Source: Bolinopsis microptera
Lineage: Eukaryota; Ctenophora; Tentaculata; Lobata; Bolinopsidae
DNA: 64,000 nt
Assembly: GCF_026151205.1 (NCBI RefSeq)
Contig: NC_087080.1
Coordinates: 8,335,720-8,399,719, forward strand
Direction: 5' to 3'
Part shown: positions 51,795 to 63,291 of the stretch, one piece after another
Layout of the letters: the number at the start of each line of letters is the position of its first letter
How positions within the stretch are numbered: the stretch's first letter is position 1
Translations under genes and position numbers: made by a program
The notes under the pieces: model-generated
The model's database searches: none
Told to the model about the DNA's origin: nothing
Seen by the model: the letters and a program-made list of their open reading frames with translations, nothing else

Positions 51795-54700
51795 CTACTT
51801 TCCATCATAACCGTACACAGCGGAATCAATAGCAGAATCAACAGCAGCGATGGAGATAGCGTAGATGATTACCACGACAACTCCTAGAACAACTCCTAGA
51901 ACTACTTGTGTGATGATTGCAGCAATAGCCCATTTCTTAGCCGCCTGGGAAAATAGTTTATGAAAAGGTTTGCGCACCAACCGTTCTACAGTTAAATGCA
52001 TTTTTATACAAGGAAAGCAATAATCGATCCTAGCCAAAGGAACTTAATTTAGATTCAAATTTCAAATAGTTAAGTACGTACCTCTCCACTTCTTCTTGCT
52101 CCCTCGAAATCTCCTCGTCCAACACACTGTTCTGCCTCGTGAGCTTTCACTACAGCAACCAGTCCAACCGGCCAAAAGAAACACAGACACGATATCCAGG
52201 CTATGGTACAGTTTGTTTGTGGAGGGATTCCTTGGTTTCCTTGTTGTACCTAGGTTATACATTAAAGTCATTATTGTAACGGTATATTAGAACCAGAAAT
52301 AAACAATCAGCTAGCGGGAATAATATATAAACCCGCAACGCCTGTGTTTATCTTATACCACTATGTCTTCCTCATCCATCGAGTTGATTCCTGGCAGAAA
52401 GAAAGGCAGCCACAACGTCCTCTACGACGGTCACCTCTACCACCTTAACAGAAAGAGGGAAGACAAGACCTACTGGAAGTGCAACAAGTGCAAGTCCCGC
52501 CTGATCCTTGTCCAGGACACCTTCTGTTCTGCTACCCCTCATGACCACGAATCTCAACCAGCAGAAATTGCAGCCCACCGCTCCAAGTCTAAAATGAAGA
52601 CCCTCACAGCTACTACTGAGAACTCAACTAAGCAGATTGTTGCAGACTCTGTCGCTGGACTATCCTTCGAAGCCTCGTCCCGGCTCAACTGTGATCCCAA
52701 GTCCTTGGCACGACTAGTCAGACGAGCTTTAATGTTTACTTATTATTGTGTGATTTAAATTACTGTATCAGTATATTATCTATTATTCTTTGACCAAATT
52801 TCTGCTTAGTCAATTATCTCGAAAAATCTAATAATCACAGTGCTGGCAAGCACGACCGGTGCATTTATTGTGGGTATACTATGTACCCCCTTTACTATTA
52901 TACCCCCTTTACTATTATACCCCCTTTACTATTATACCCCCTTTGGTACACGTTACAAGCCTCTTTCGTGCACGCGAAGCGTGCACTCCGGCCGGAGGCG
53001 GCGGCCGAAGGCCGCCGCCTCCGGCAGGAGTTTTCAGGCATTAAGACTCATCGGAAGTCGTTCAGCAGATTTATTTTTAGTTCAAAACATTCTAATTTGA
53101 TGTCAAAGATGACAGGAATAAAAAATAGTTATGTTGAGATTTTTAAGAAATTTGCATAAAATACTCGCCAGCACTGTTATACGAAATTCGGTAAAAAACC
53201 CAAAATCGCCATATTCAGGTGCCTTAAAAACCATGTTAAAATCGAGTTAGAGATCTGAAATTTTTCAGGGCGTCTAGACGTTGACCAAATCGACTGCAAA
53301 AAAAGTTTCAGGTTTCAGGAACATCGGGAAGTGGGTTTTCTAGAACCCCTGTTTTACGACAGATTGTCGTGATATATACATATATATATATTTTACCAAA
53401 ACCCATAATCATGGGTAGAGTGGACCGCTGTCAGTGTCTCTCTTTCCCAAACAAAAGGAAATGATATTAATTTGATTGACCGTTCTCAAATGCAAAATGA
53501 TACCGAGAATGAAATCGGTCGCTCGCTTTTCCCATTCATTCACGGCTTACGAATTGTATAATTAAGTTTCGATTGATTACATCAATCAGATGCTGTAAAA
53601 ATCTCTTTGGGTTGCGTTCGGGTCGATACCTAGTATTTCGGGGTAAGGGACAAGGGTGGTAGTTATTACTTATTGAACAAGCTGAAGTTTATTGAATCTT
53701 CATTGCCGAGTACAGCTGCCTTTGGATAGTTCTTCTTAATCTATTACAATTGTAAATGAATGGGAAAAGCGAGCGACCGATTTCATTCTCGGTATCATTT
53801 TGCATTTGAGAACGGTCAATCAAATTAATATCATTTCCTTTTGTTTGGGAAAGAGAGACACTGACAGCGGTCCACTCTACCCATGATTATGGGTTTTGGT
53901 AAAATATCATCTCTTTTTGATTATAATGTCAGGGTACTTTATAAAGTCGAAATATAAACTGATATCTTCATTAATAAGGAGGAAGTTTCAACGATTTCGA
54001 AATTTTTCCTTTAAAAACATTTCCTTGTGTTTAGGGAAGCATATCGGTCGATCACTGACTGAATATGCCACTTAATACTCATTCAAGTAAGCATTAAATT
54101 CATATATAATGACATTAAACTGTCGTGGCAAAGCAGAATTTGTTGGAAATCACGAATGAGCAAAATTCTCACCTTTCGCACGTGCAAACTTTGAGCGGAC
54201 GTTGCGTGCGCATCCAATATTGAATCGCCGTAAATTTTTGCATGTAATTGTTTTATATATAGTTTGATAAGCATGCAAAGTTTCAAAGTATTTCAAGAAG
54301 AACTGTAATCACAACGGCACTCTAAAGTCGACTGAAAATGACGAAAACAGCAATTTTCATTGATTTTAGCGATTTTCTATCAATTTGGGCGTGTCCCCAC
54401 GTGTGCAACTTTTCGATTTTCAACTTTAAAACTAGCCTAATGCACAATTTATACCTATAGGAAGCAGAACTGAGCTCCACAACCCAAGGCATAGCCCAAC
54501 ACCAGAGAATACTAAATCGCAAAATTGACGTTTTTATAAAATAATTCTTCAAAAAAGCACAAACTTCAATGACGAATATCTTTATGAAGGAGCAAGCTAG
54601 AAAAACTTTCCGGTAGATTTTCAGAATGCTTGAACAATTATCTAAGGTAAAAATTTCCTCAGATTTTGAATAAAATTACTCCTTAATGGTTTAAAATTAA

Positions 54701-57700
54701 TTTTAAAAGTTAATACTTTGTCAAAAATCAAGTTTTAAAAACGGTTAACTTGATGACGTCATCAAGGGGTGTTTATGACGTCAAATAATTTTTTTACACA
54801 ATGTAAACTAAAGTATAAACAATTATTTGCAAGACCTGTGGTCGGAAATGGCTGTATCTTTTATACTTTTGAATCTATGGACACTTAAATACAGGCTACA
54901 ATTGACTGGCAAAGCGTCTATCCCTGAATATGTATATATGTATATATCACGACAATCTATCGTAAAACAGGGGTTCTAGAAAACCCATTTCCCGATGCTC
55001 CTGAAACCTGAAACTTTTTTTGCAGTCGATTTGGTCAACGTCTAGACGCCCTGAAAAATTTCAGATCTCTAACTCAATTTTAACATGGTTTTTAAGGCAC
55101 CTGAATATGGCGATTTTGGGTTTTTTACCGAATTTCGTATAACAGTGCTGGCGAGTATTTTATGCAAATTTCTTAAAAATCTCAACATAACTATTTTTTA
55201 TTCCTGTCATCTTTGACATCAAATTAGAATGTTTTGAACTAAAAATAAATCTGCTGAACGACTTCCGATGAGTCTTAATGCCTGAAAAACTCCTGCCAGA
55301 GGCGGCGGCCGGAGTGCACGCTTCGCGTGCACGAAAGAGGCTTCCGACGAGTATCAAAGGGGTTATAATAGTAAAGGGGGTATAATAGTAAAGGGGGTAC
55401 AATAGTAAAGGGGGTACATAGTATACCCCCAATAAAGACACCGCTCGTGCTTGCCAGCACTGTGATCAGGGATAGACGCTTTGCCAGTCAATTGTAATCT
55501 GTATTTAAGTGTCCATAGATTCAAAAGTATAAAAGATACAGCCATTTCCGACCACAGGTCTTGCAAATAATTGTTTACACTTTAGTTTACATTGTATAAA
55601 AAAATTATTTGACGTCATAAACACCCCTTGATGACGTCATCAAGTTTACCGTTTTTAAAACTTGATTTTTGACAAAGTAATGACTTTTAAAATTAATTTT
55701 ACACCATTAAGGAGTAATTTAACTCAAAATCTGAGGAAATTTTTATCTTAGATAATTGTTCAAGCATTCTGAAAATCTACCGGAAAGTTTTTCTAGCTTG
55801 CTCCTTCATAAAGATATTCGTCATTGAAGTTTGTGCTTTTTTGAAGAATTATTTTATAAAAACGTCAATTTTGCGATTTAGTATTCTCTGGTGTTGGGCC
55901 ATCCCTTGGTTTGTGGAGCTCATTTCCGCTTCCTATATAGGTCTTTATTGTGCATTATGCTAGTTTTAAAGTTGAAAATCGAAAAGTTGCACACGTGGGG
56001 ACACGCCCAAATTGATAGAAAATTGCTAAAATCACTGAAAATTGCTGTTTTCGTCATTTTCTGTCAACTTTAGAGTGCCGTTGTGATTACAGTTCTTCTT
56101 GAAATACTTTGAAACTTTGCATGCTGATTAAACTATATATAAAACAATTACATGCAAAAATTTACGGCGATTCAATATTGGATGCGCACGCAACGTCCGC
56201 TCAAAGTTTGCACGTGCGAAAGGTGAGAATTTTGCTCATTCGTGATTTCCAACAAATTCTGCTTTGCCACGACAGTTTAATGTCATTATATATGAATTTA
56301 ATGCTTACTTGAATGAGTATTAAGTGGCATATTCAGTCAGTGATCGACCGATATGCTTCCCTAAACACAAGGAAATGTTTTTAAAGGAAAAATTTCGAAA
56401 TCGTTGAAATTTCCTCCTTATTAATGAAGATATCAGTTTATATTTCGACTTTATAAAGTACCCTGACATTATAATCAAAAAGAGGTGATATTTTACCAAA
56501 ACCCATAATCATGGGTAGAGTGGACCGCTGCCAGTGTCTCTCTTTCCCAAACAAAAGGAAATGATATTAATTTGATTGACCGTTCTCAAATGCAAAATGA
56601 TACCGAGAATGAAATCGGTCGCTCGCTTTTCCCATTCATTTACAATTGTAATATATTAAGAAGAACTGCCAAAAGGCAGCTGTACTCGGCAATAAAGATT
56701 CAATAAACTTCAGCTTATTCAATAAGTTATAACTACCACCCTTGTCCCTTACCCCGAAATACTAGGTATCGACCCGAACGCAACCCAAAGAGATTTTTAC
56801 AGCATCTGATTGATGTAATCAATCGAAACTAATTTATACAATTCGTAAGCCGTGAATGAATGGGAAAAGCGAGCGACCGATTTCATTCTCGGTATCATTT
56901 TGCATTTGAGAACGGTCAATCAAATTAATATCATTTCCTTTTGTTTGGGAAAGAGAGACACTGGCAGCGGTCCACTCTACCCATGATTATGGGTTTTGGT
57001 AAAATACAGATATACATACATATTCAGGGATAGACGCTTTGCCAGTCAATTGTACCCTGTATTTAAGTGTCCATAGATTCAAAAGTATAAAAGATACAGC
57101 CATTTCCGACCACAGGTCTTGCAAATAATTGTTCACACTTTAGTTTACATTGAATAAAAAAATTATTTGACGTCATGAACACCCCTTGATGACGTCATCA
57201 AGTTAACCGTTTTTAAAACTTGATTTTTGACAAAGTGATAACTTTTAAAATTAATTTTATACCATTAAGAAGTAATTTTATTCAAAATCTGAGGAAATTT
57301 TTATCTTAGATAATTGTTCAAGCATTCTGAAAATCTACCGGAAAGTTGTTCTAGCTTGCTCCTTCATAAAGATATTCGTCATTGAAGTTTGAGCTTTTTT
57401 GAAGAATTATTTTATAAAAACGTCAATTTTGCGATTTAGTATTCTCTGGTGTTGGGCCATGCCTTGGGTTGTGGAGCTCAGTTCTGCTTCCTATAGGTAT
57501 AAATTGTGCATTAGGCTAGTTTTAATTTTGAAAATCGAAAAGTTGCACACGTGGGGACACGCCCAAATTATAGAAAATCGCTAAAATCACTGAAAATTGC
57601 TGTTTTCGTCATTTTCTGTCAACTTTAGAGTGCCGTTGTGATTACAGTTCTTCTTAAAATACTTTGGAACTTTGCATGCTTATCAAACTATATATAAAAC

Positions 57701-60086
57701 AATTACATGCAAAAATTTACGGCGATTCAATATTGGATGCGCACGTAACGTCCGCTCAAAGTTTGCACGTGCGAAAGGTGAGAATTTTGCTCATTCGTGA
57801 TTTCCAACAAATTCTGCTTTGCCACGACAGTTTAATGTCATTATATATGAATTTAATGCCAACTTGACTGAGTATTAAGTGGCATATTCAGTTAGTGATC
57901 GACCGATATGCTTCCCTAAACACAAGGAAATGTTTTTAAAGGAAAAAATTTCGAAATCGTTGAAACTTCCTCCTTATTAATGAAGATATCAGTTTATATT
58001 TCGACTTTATAAAGTACCCTGACATTATAATCAAAAAGAGATGATATTTGACCAAAACCCATAATCATGGGTAGAGTGGACCGCTGTCAGTGTCTCTCTT
58101 TCCCAAACAAAAGGAAATGATATTACTTTGATTGACCGTTCTCAAATGCAAAATGATACCGAGAATGAAATCGGTCGCTCGCTTTTCCCATTCATTTACA
58201 ATTGTAATAGATTAAGAAGAACTACCCAAAGGCAGCTGAACTCGGCAATGAAGATTCAATAAACTTCAGCTTGTTCAATAAGTAATAACTACCACCCTTG
58301 TCCCTTACCCCGAAATACTAGGTATCGACCCGAACGCAACCCAAAGAGATTTTTACAGCATCTGATCGATGTAATCAATCGAAACTTAATTATACAATTC
58401 GTAAGCTGTGAATAAATGGGAAAAGCGAGCGACCGATTTCATTCTCGGTATCATTTTGCATTTGAGAACGGTCAATCAAAGTAATATCATTTCCTTTTGT
58501 TTGGGAAAGAGAGACACTGACAGCGGTCCACTCTACCCATGATTATGGGTTTTGGTCAAATAATTAACAAAAAATAAAATAATTAACTAATGAAATACGA
58601 ATAATTATGCCTTTATTGCAAAGTTCAGTATGGATCACATCAAAGTGGTTAGGTTTAGATATTAGCGGTAGTGATTCAGTCCGGTAGTGATTCAGTCCTA
58701 AAATATACCTCAATCCCTACCAATAGTGATTGGTAGTGATTCTCATTCAGTCCGTTAGGGATTCAGTCATGTAGTGATTCGGTCCGGTCACCTTATTGAT
58801 TAAGTTGCTTTACTGTGCCTGGCGAGGGAGTTCGGGAAATGTTTTGAAGATGATTCCAATAGTGTATTGAAGTTTAATATCACCGCTATCAAGATAAAAC
58901 TTACACTCATCAGTATTTTCCGTAGTGCAGGAATATCATATTGAAACCAGAGTACTGACTATAGATTATTATTATATAATATATAATTATAGTACAACAA
59001 TTATGAGACATTTCAGTTATAATTACTAGCAGGGACCCGTCTTAACCTAAGGTGGTGTCAAGAGACACCAATATTTCTTTATTTTGCGATTTTAACACCA
59101 CAATAATATGTTGGTCCAAATTTTGGGACCTTAAGTTCTTAATATTGAATATTGCTAGGCCAATTATCATTTCTTCATGTTGGTAAAAAGGCACAAACGG
59201 ATTCGACCCAGCCAAGAAGGTTTCATAATGTTATATCTCTCACGGTTTTCGCAGGAACACATCTTAAATTGATGTCGTGGTTGGAGGACTTCGCCGCTTC
59301 GACGCGCCGCGCGAACTAGCATTCTTGCTTCGCAACTAGCATTCTTGCTTCGCAACTAGCATTCTTGCTTCGCATCCGTCGTCGATCGTTGCTCTGCTTC
59401 GCAGAGCAACGATCTCGACGGATTGACATCGTCAATCAAATTCAAATGTCGTGGTGTCAGTAAAATGGGAAAATAAAATGAAAACTTTCAAAAAAATGTA
59501 CCTACCACAACAACTTGAGGTTGAGGATGTTGTTGAATAACATAACCCTGACCGGGCTGACCTTGAGCGGGGGGATACACCTGAGGAAATCGAAGTAGTT
59601 CAAATTCAATCGAAATTGAGAATAAACATTAATAACTCTAGGATAAACTGAAAATGATTCGTTACAAATACACTTGTGTCATTAATGATGGAAGTTTTTA
59701 ACAAAAGTATCCTTCTGGGGATGAGAAATGTGAGACCAATATTGAGAAATGTGGGGTATCATAATCGAGGTCTATATAGAGGTATTTATATGTGGATTCT
59801 CGTGGGGAGGTGAAAATATCTTTCCAGACATGTGACAACCATTAACCAATGACCTTCCAGCATTGATCAATCAAATTCAAAAACACATCCCCCCTAGAAT
59901 CTACATCTACTTTCTACTAAATCATAAATGGGTGATGAATATCTTAAAAACCACGAAAATGTAAAATCAAATCTGACAAACTTGTTGAGGTGGGTACCCT
60001 TGTTGAGGTGGGTGCTGTTGTTGTTGAGGGGTATCTGCTCCCTGTGCATTATGAGATGGTGGCTGATCTTTACTGTAGTCTGCCAT
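51795..60086 (-). CDS. CD225/dispanin membrane protein, copy D (4 exons)
   Basis: Minus-strand exons, phase 0: exon 1 59982-60086 (35 codons, MADYSKDQPP...); exon 2 59506-59580 (25 codons); exon 3 52082-52249 (56 codons: TM1 with CFFWPVGLVAVVKA, loop GRGDFEGARRSGE); exon 4 51795-51944 (49 codons plus TAG: AAKKWAIAAIITQ... with an extended VVLGVVLGVVVVII helix). The product is about 165 residues. Intron 2 is 7.3 kb and full of repeats and a FLYWCH fragment. A second first exon of the MVDY type lies upstream at 60147-60255 but lacks a splice donor. A 3'UTR intron follows the stop (C|GTAAGT). Confidence 0.83.
52324..52331 (+). promoter_or_regulatory. TATA box of the FLYWCH gene fragment
   Basis: TATATAAA 39 bp before ATG 52363, with a short GC-richer leader between. 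Confidence 0.5.
52363..52758 (+). CDS. FLYWCH-type zinc-finger protein, truncated
   Basis: 131 codons. Residues about 18-63 form a FLYWCH finger: LYDGHLYHL, YWKCNKC with C40 and C43, and HDH with H60 and H62. The following 55 residues (Ser/Thr/Lys-rich, SLARLVRRA) resemble the linker seen in FLYWCH proteins that continue into a MULE-type transposase. Here homology ends near residue 122 and the last codons are repeat sequence. The GC-rich codon use contrasts with the AT-rich surroundings. It has its own TATA box and lies on the plus strand inside intron 2 of gene D. It is probably the 5' part of a gene carried or stranded by a transposon. Confidence 0.75.
   Translation: MSSSSIELIPGRKKGSHNVLYDGHLYHLNRKREDKTYWKCNKCKSRLILVQDTFCSATPHDHESQPAEIAAHRSKSKMKTLTATTENSTKQIVADSVAGLSFEASSRLNCDPKSLARLVRRALMFTYYCVI
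52968..52986. other. Perfect hairpin with GAA triloop
   Basis: GTGCACGC-GAA-GCGTGCAC: 8-bp stem, 3-nt loop. Matching copies with TTC are at 55314-55332 and 63292-63310. Confidence 0.9.
52991..53025. other. Perfect 16-bp hairpin with GAA triloop
   Basis: A GC-only-rich 16-bp stem (52991-53006 with 53010-53025) closes a GAA loop. Copy 2 of unit V has lost most of it. Confidence 0.9.
53391..53904. mobile_element. 514-bp inverted-repeat element (unit R, copy 1)
   Basis: Its ends are TTTTACCAAAACCCATAATC and the inverse. The arms are about 130-180 bp. The centre contains a LINE-3'-end-like text (GCCGAGTACAGCTGCC, GTTCTTCTTAATC). It contains no gene. Confidence 0.8.
53905..54931 (-). repeat. 1.0-kb repeat unit U, copy 1 (inverted)
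   Basis: It is the reverse complement of 55465-56490 and 57022-58045. A 67-codon frame (MKLCMLIKLYIKQL...) recurs only because the repeats are similar. There is no family match. Confidence 0.8.
55143..55462 (-). mobile_element. CAGTGCTGGC-ended MITE (unit V, copy 2, inverted)
   Basis: It is the inverted copy of 52838-53176; the shared region extends left to about 54946. Together the two V copies bracket R and U as long inverted repeats. Confidence 0.75.
55465..56490 (+). repeat. 1.0-kb repeat unit U, copy 2
   Basis: Direct orientation; begins CAGGGATAGACGCTTTGCC and ends AAAGAGGTGATA. Confidence 0.8.
56491..57004. mobile_element. 514-bp inverted-repeat element (unit R, copy 2)
   Basis: Same length and ends as copy 1, with scattered differences. 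Confidence 0.8.
57022..58045 (+). repeat. 1.0-kb repeat unit U, copy 3
   Basis: Direct copy of 55465-56490. The pair U-R is thus tandemly repeated from 55465 to 58560. Confidence 0.8.
58046..58560. mobile_element. 515-bp inverted-repeat element (unit R, copy 3)
   Basis: Its ends read ATTTGACCAAAACCC and the inverse, one matched base change on both arms relative to copies 1 and 2. Confidence 0.8.
58668..58785. repeat. Degenerate GTAGTGATTCAGTCCG repeats
   Basis: About six imperfect units of roughly 15-20 bp, at the right edge of the nest. Confidence 0.8.
59028..59130. repeat. Dispersed repeat copy
   Basis: It matches 22975-23110 (ACTAGCAGGGACCCGT, GGTGGTGTCAAGA, GGTCCAAATTTTGGG). Confidence 0.6.
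59286..59437. repeat. Hairpin-bearing repeat, copy 1
   Basis: It has CCGCTTCGACGCGCC, then three copies of a 20-bp unit AACTAGCATTCTTGCTTCGC, then a perfect 14-bp hairpin with TTC loop (59384-59414) inside a further 6-bp stem (CCGTCG/CGACGG), then a second hairpin GATTGAC-ATC-GTCAATC (59421-59437). Copy 2 is at 63500-63614. Confidence 0.8.
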
Positions 60087-60146
60087 AATAGTCGCTACTT
60101 CGATGTATTTTATGAGAATTTTATTTTATCTCAGTAAATAAATTAA

Positions 60147-60255
60147 ATTGAGGTGGGTACCCTTGTTGAGGGTACTGTTGTTGTTGAGGGGTATCTGCTC
60201 CCTGTTCATAAGATGGTGGTTCATCTTCATCTTCTTGTGTAACGTAGTCTACCAT
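60147..60255 (-). pseudogene. Orphan first exon of gene D (MVDY type)
   Basis: It starts at ATG 60255 with MVDYVTQEDEDEPPSYEQ, like exon 1 of gene C. Where gene C has the donor CAA|GTTTGT this copy reads CAATTTAAT, so no splice donor remains and the frame runs into intron sequence. It is joined directly to the upstream region of the MADY-type exon 1. Confidence 0.75.
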
Positions 60256-61022
60256 GATAATAATCGCTATTTTACGAATATTGTATAAGTTCATTTTATT
60301 GCGATAAATAATTTGATCATGGAATAGCCCCTGGCCCTAGAGCTGATCACCCCACGTTTAGCAATTTTAGGCAAGTGCGGAATCGCAAAGTAATTGTGAC
60401 ACATTTGTTGTTTATAATTGTCGTTTATACTTTTAGAGTACCGCACCCTAAGATTTGACAATCCTAGTTTAAGGATCAGTTATAGATGTAAAAATCTATA
60501 TTTAAACTAATAACATTAAATAATGTTTGCTTGCGGGAATCGTTTTAAAAAAGAACATATTTGTAGAACCCCCTCCGATTCCATGGACTATTTATTCCAT
60601 TATTTCTGCCCTAATTGTTTCCTAAAAACCTGCTTTAGTGCAAGTCCCGATACAACGTGTATCTATAAAATAACTAGCCGGCACAGATAATTAACTGATC
60701 GAGCCCGGAACTCAGAACTGCTAACATATACTGCAGTTAAGACTCGCTACTGATAAGATCTCGCACAAACACGGACCATGTGCTCAATTCATTAAATCGC
60801 TGAATTTACAATGTAAACATGGTACAACTATAGTTGTTTTTATGTAACTAAAGACACAACAACAAACATACAAAAAACGGAGTGACAAAGAGAGTATGAG
60901 GTCATTGATATATGACCCACAAGTCGTGCGTATTGTAGGAACGAGAATATATAATGCGGCACGTGGAAATATATTTGTGACACGTTCTAGTATTGCGTTG
61001 CTGTGAGCGGGACGAAATGCAA

Positions 61023-61050
61023 CACGTGGGTGTCATCCCTGTGTCACGTG
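61023..61050. promoter_or_regulatory. Paired CACGTG E-boxes upstream of gene D
   Basis: CACGTG at 61023-61028 and 61045-61050, 0.9 kb upstream of exon 1. Same pair as at genes B and C. Confidence 0.5.
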
Positions 61051-61379
61051 GGAGTTATTATTCCTGAATTGTGTCCCATGTGCGTATCAGAGCACTATAA
61101 GTTATATTATTATTAAGAGATGTGTAACACTGTTATGTAATGGTTGTTCAATATAGATTATAACTCGAGTGTGCTAGACTCGATCTTCAAGATTTTTCTA
61201 AAAGGCCCCCCCCCCCCCCCCCACCCCGACAGTTGAAACCAACTTGAATCGATGTATCTTTGGACGCTGATTCCGAATCACCCCATGACATGATAGGGTT
61301 AAAATGCTCCCCTGGAAAGATATTGGCGAAAAACTGTCTCGATCACGCGATATCACAGTGCTGGCAAGCACGGCCGCCG

Positions 61380-61470
61380 CCATTATTCTCACTATTATAC
61401 TATTTACCTTTATTTACCACTATACTGTTTACCACTATTTACCACTATTTACCACTATACTATTTACCTC
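61380..61470. repeat. TTTACCACTAT minisatellite
   Basis: Tandem 11-bp units with variants; unit 1 at about 50340 has only one or two copies. Confidence 0.8.
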
Positions 61471-61476
61471 TAAATA

Positions 61477-61982
61477 CCTTACAAGACATATTTATAACGT
61501 GCGAAATGTGGCGGTTTTCCGAAAATTTCGCCATATTTTCGGACCGCCAAAATTTCGGTCGTCGTAATAGAATCCGTCGCATTATCTTTTAGCTTATTTC
61601 AATGACTGTGCCTTCACTGCTTTATTTTGTTTCTAAAAAGTAATATCAAGTAAAATAAATAAATAAATTCTGGCATCTTGGGACAAATTATCACCACACC
61701 AATGACGAATTGAATGTCAAGCAATACAGTTTAAATTTGCATTAAAATACATGTATGTGCTAACATGAAAGTCTTACAGTCTTAATACAGACTAAGTTTG
61801 AACATGATTTTACCGATTTTCAGAAATTTCCTTACTGCTTACTGTCACAAAAAATGATGAAAAGTACCCTTATTTTCTGTGACGTCCGAAATGTGACGGT
61901 TTTTGTTCAATTTCGCCATATTTTCGGACCGCCAAAATTTCGGTCGTCGCAAATTGGTCCGCCACAAAAAAGTCTTGTAAGG
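61477..61982. mobile_element. 506-bp MITE, TA target duplication
   Basis: Its ends are CCTTACAAGAC and the inverse GTCTTGTAAGG, with TA on both sides. The empty site is at about 50371 in unit 1. Two direct copies of a 65-bp block with TTTCGCCATATTTTCGGACC lie near the two ends (about 61499-61565 and 61882-61951). A TA duplication suggests a Tc1/mariner-type mover. Confidence 0.83.
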
Positions 61983-63291
61983 TACTATATATACTAGTTC
62001 TTCTTAATCTATTAGTATTACAATTCTTCTTAATCTATTACAATTCTTCTTAATCTATTACAATTAAGAAGAACTACCCGAAGCAGGCAGCTATACTCTC
62101 ACTACTCTGCAATAAAGATTCAATAAACAATAGCTAACTAGACACTAACTACCGCCCTTATCCTAAAAAACTAGGTATCGACTCGAAAGCAACCCAAAGA
62201 GATTTTTTCCATTTCACCCTTTTGTAAAAAGGCAATAGTGAAAGGTTACGAATGGAGATTTTTGCAGAAAAACGTGGATTTTGGATAACGAGCTAGGTGG
62301 GTTTAAGTAGGGGGTGCACGATAAAAATAAACTTGCTCGGATTTTCAAAAGTTTTGTACCATTGTTTTCTAGAGGCTGTGAGAATTTTCACAGTACCAAA
62401 TTTATCATACTTTTTTGGAATAATCAGTTAGTTTCGCCTAGGTCTATAAGGTGCCATATTTGATGGTGCGCGGCTTTAGAAAGCAAAATTATGTATAAAA
62501 GTCGCGTAATTTGACGAAATTCGTTGATTTTTGTCGTATTATTTTGTCATATCTTTGGTTCCTGAACATGAATCATGCTGAAGATTTGTCAGAACTTTTC
62601 AATCATACTTAACTACCGAACCTTAATTAGTTGGGAGAAATTGGCCTTGATTAAGAGGTCTAAAAATGACAAAATAGGTATAAATTCGTTGATAACTTAA
62701 ATTCTGACCATCGAAATTGCTCAAACTAATTTAGGTTTAGTAAAACATAAATGTTTACGTAAGCTGACCAAATTTCAAAAAAATTGTTATATGGGAAGTA
62801 TCATAACTTTTTGATTGTTTCCGAAATAATGTGCTAGCTGGCCGAGCTAAAAAACCATTCAATGGTCAGTGCGCGCGTCTTACGGTCGATGGCGCACGGC
62901 CTAGTTTAAGTATGTCGTGTGTCCTTCCTTCAATTCTTTCCTTACGTCCTGCGTCCGTTACCATGCAACGACAAAGTTGCGCGCGCGCGAGGGTTGCTTG
63001 CAGAGATGTAATGTATAAATAGCCTGTGATCTATGAATGCGCGGCGCGACTGTGTTTTAATTTAACGGGTGATACTCGTAAAATATCTGTTCCATATACA
63101 GGACCGTCGACGAGTCCAACTCGGCGCGCGTCCTGGTAGGTTGTAAACCTACAATGTTTTAATGTATACGATGTAATGTATAATATTAGGTTATAAGCCC
63201 AATTTGTACGTGGTATGCGAAGTGTATTGATGTGTACACTTGTATAGTTTACCTTGACACACGCTGTAACCCCTTTTGAGCGCGCGCCGGC

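Larger units (their letters stand above)
52838..53176 (+). mobile_element. CAGTGCTGGC-ended MITE (unit V, copy 1)
   Basis: Its ends are CAGTGCTGGCAAGCACG and the inverse GCCAGCACTG. Inside are four tandem copies of a 16-bp CCCCCTTTACTATTAT unit and two perfect GC-rich hairpins. CAGTG.TGG-type ends suggest hAT. Extra sequence to about 53375 is shared with copy 2. Confidence 0.7.
50430..62000. repeat. Tandem segmental duplication, unit 2 (gene D)
   Basis: It is collinear with unit 1 but enlarged by a 6.5-kb nest in intron 2 of gene D (about 52266-58793) and by an element at 61477-61982. Segment 50430-51690 has no gene beyond the 3'UTR exon of gene D. Confidence 0.88.

Noticed and set aside
52881-53159. 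Frames through the CCCCCTTTACTATTAT repeat
   Set aside because: They are produced by the 16-bp tandem repeat and the GC hairpins of unit V.
54083-57867. A 67-codon frame seen in three places (MKLCMLIKLYIKQL...)
   Set aside because: The three occurrences are the three copies of repeat unit U. Conservation is DNA identity, and there is no family resemblance.
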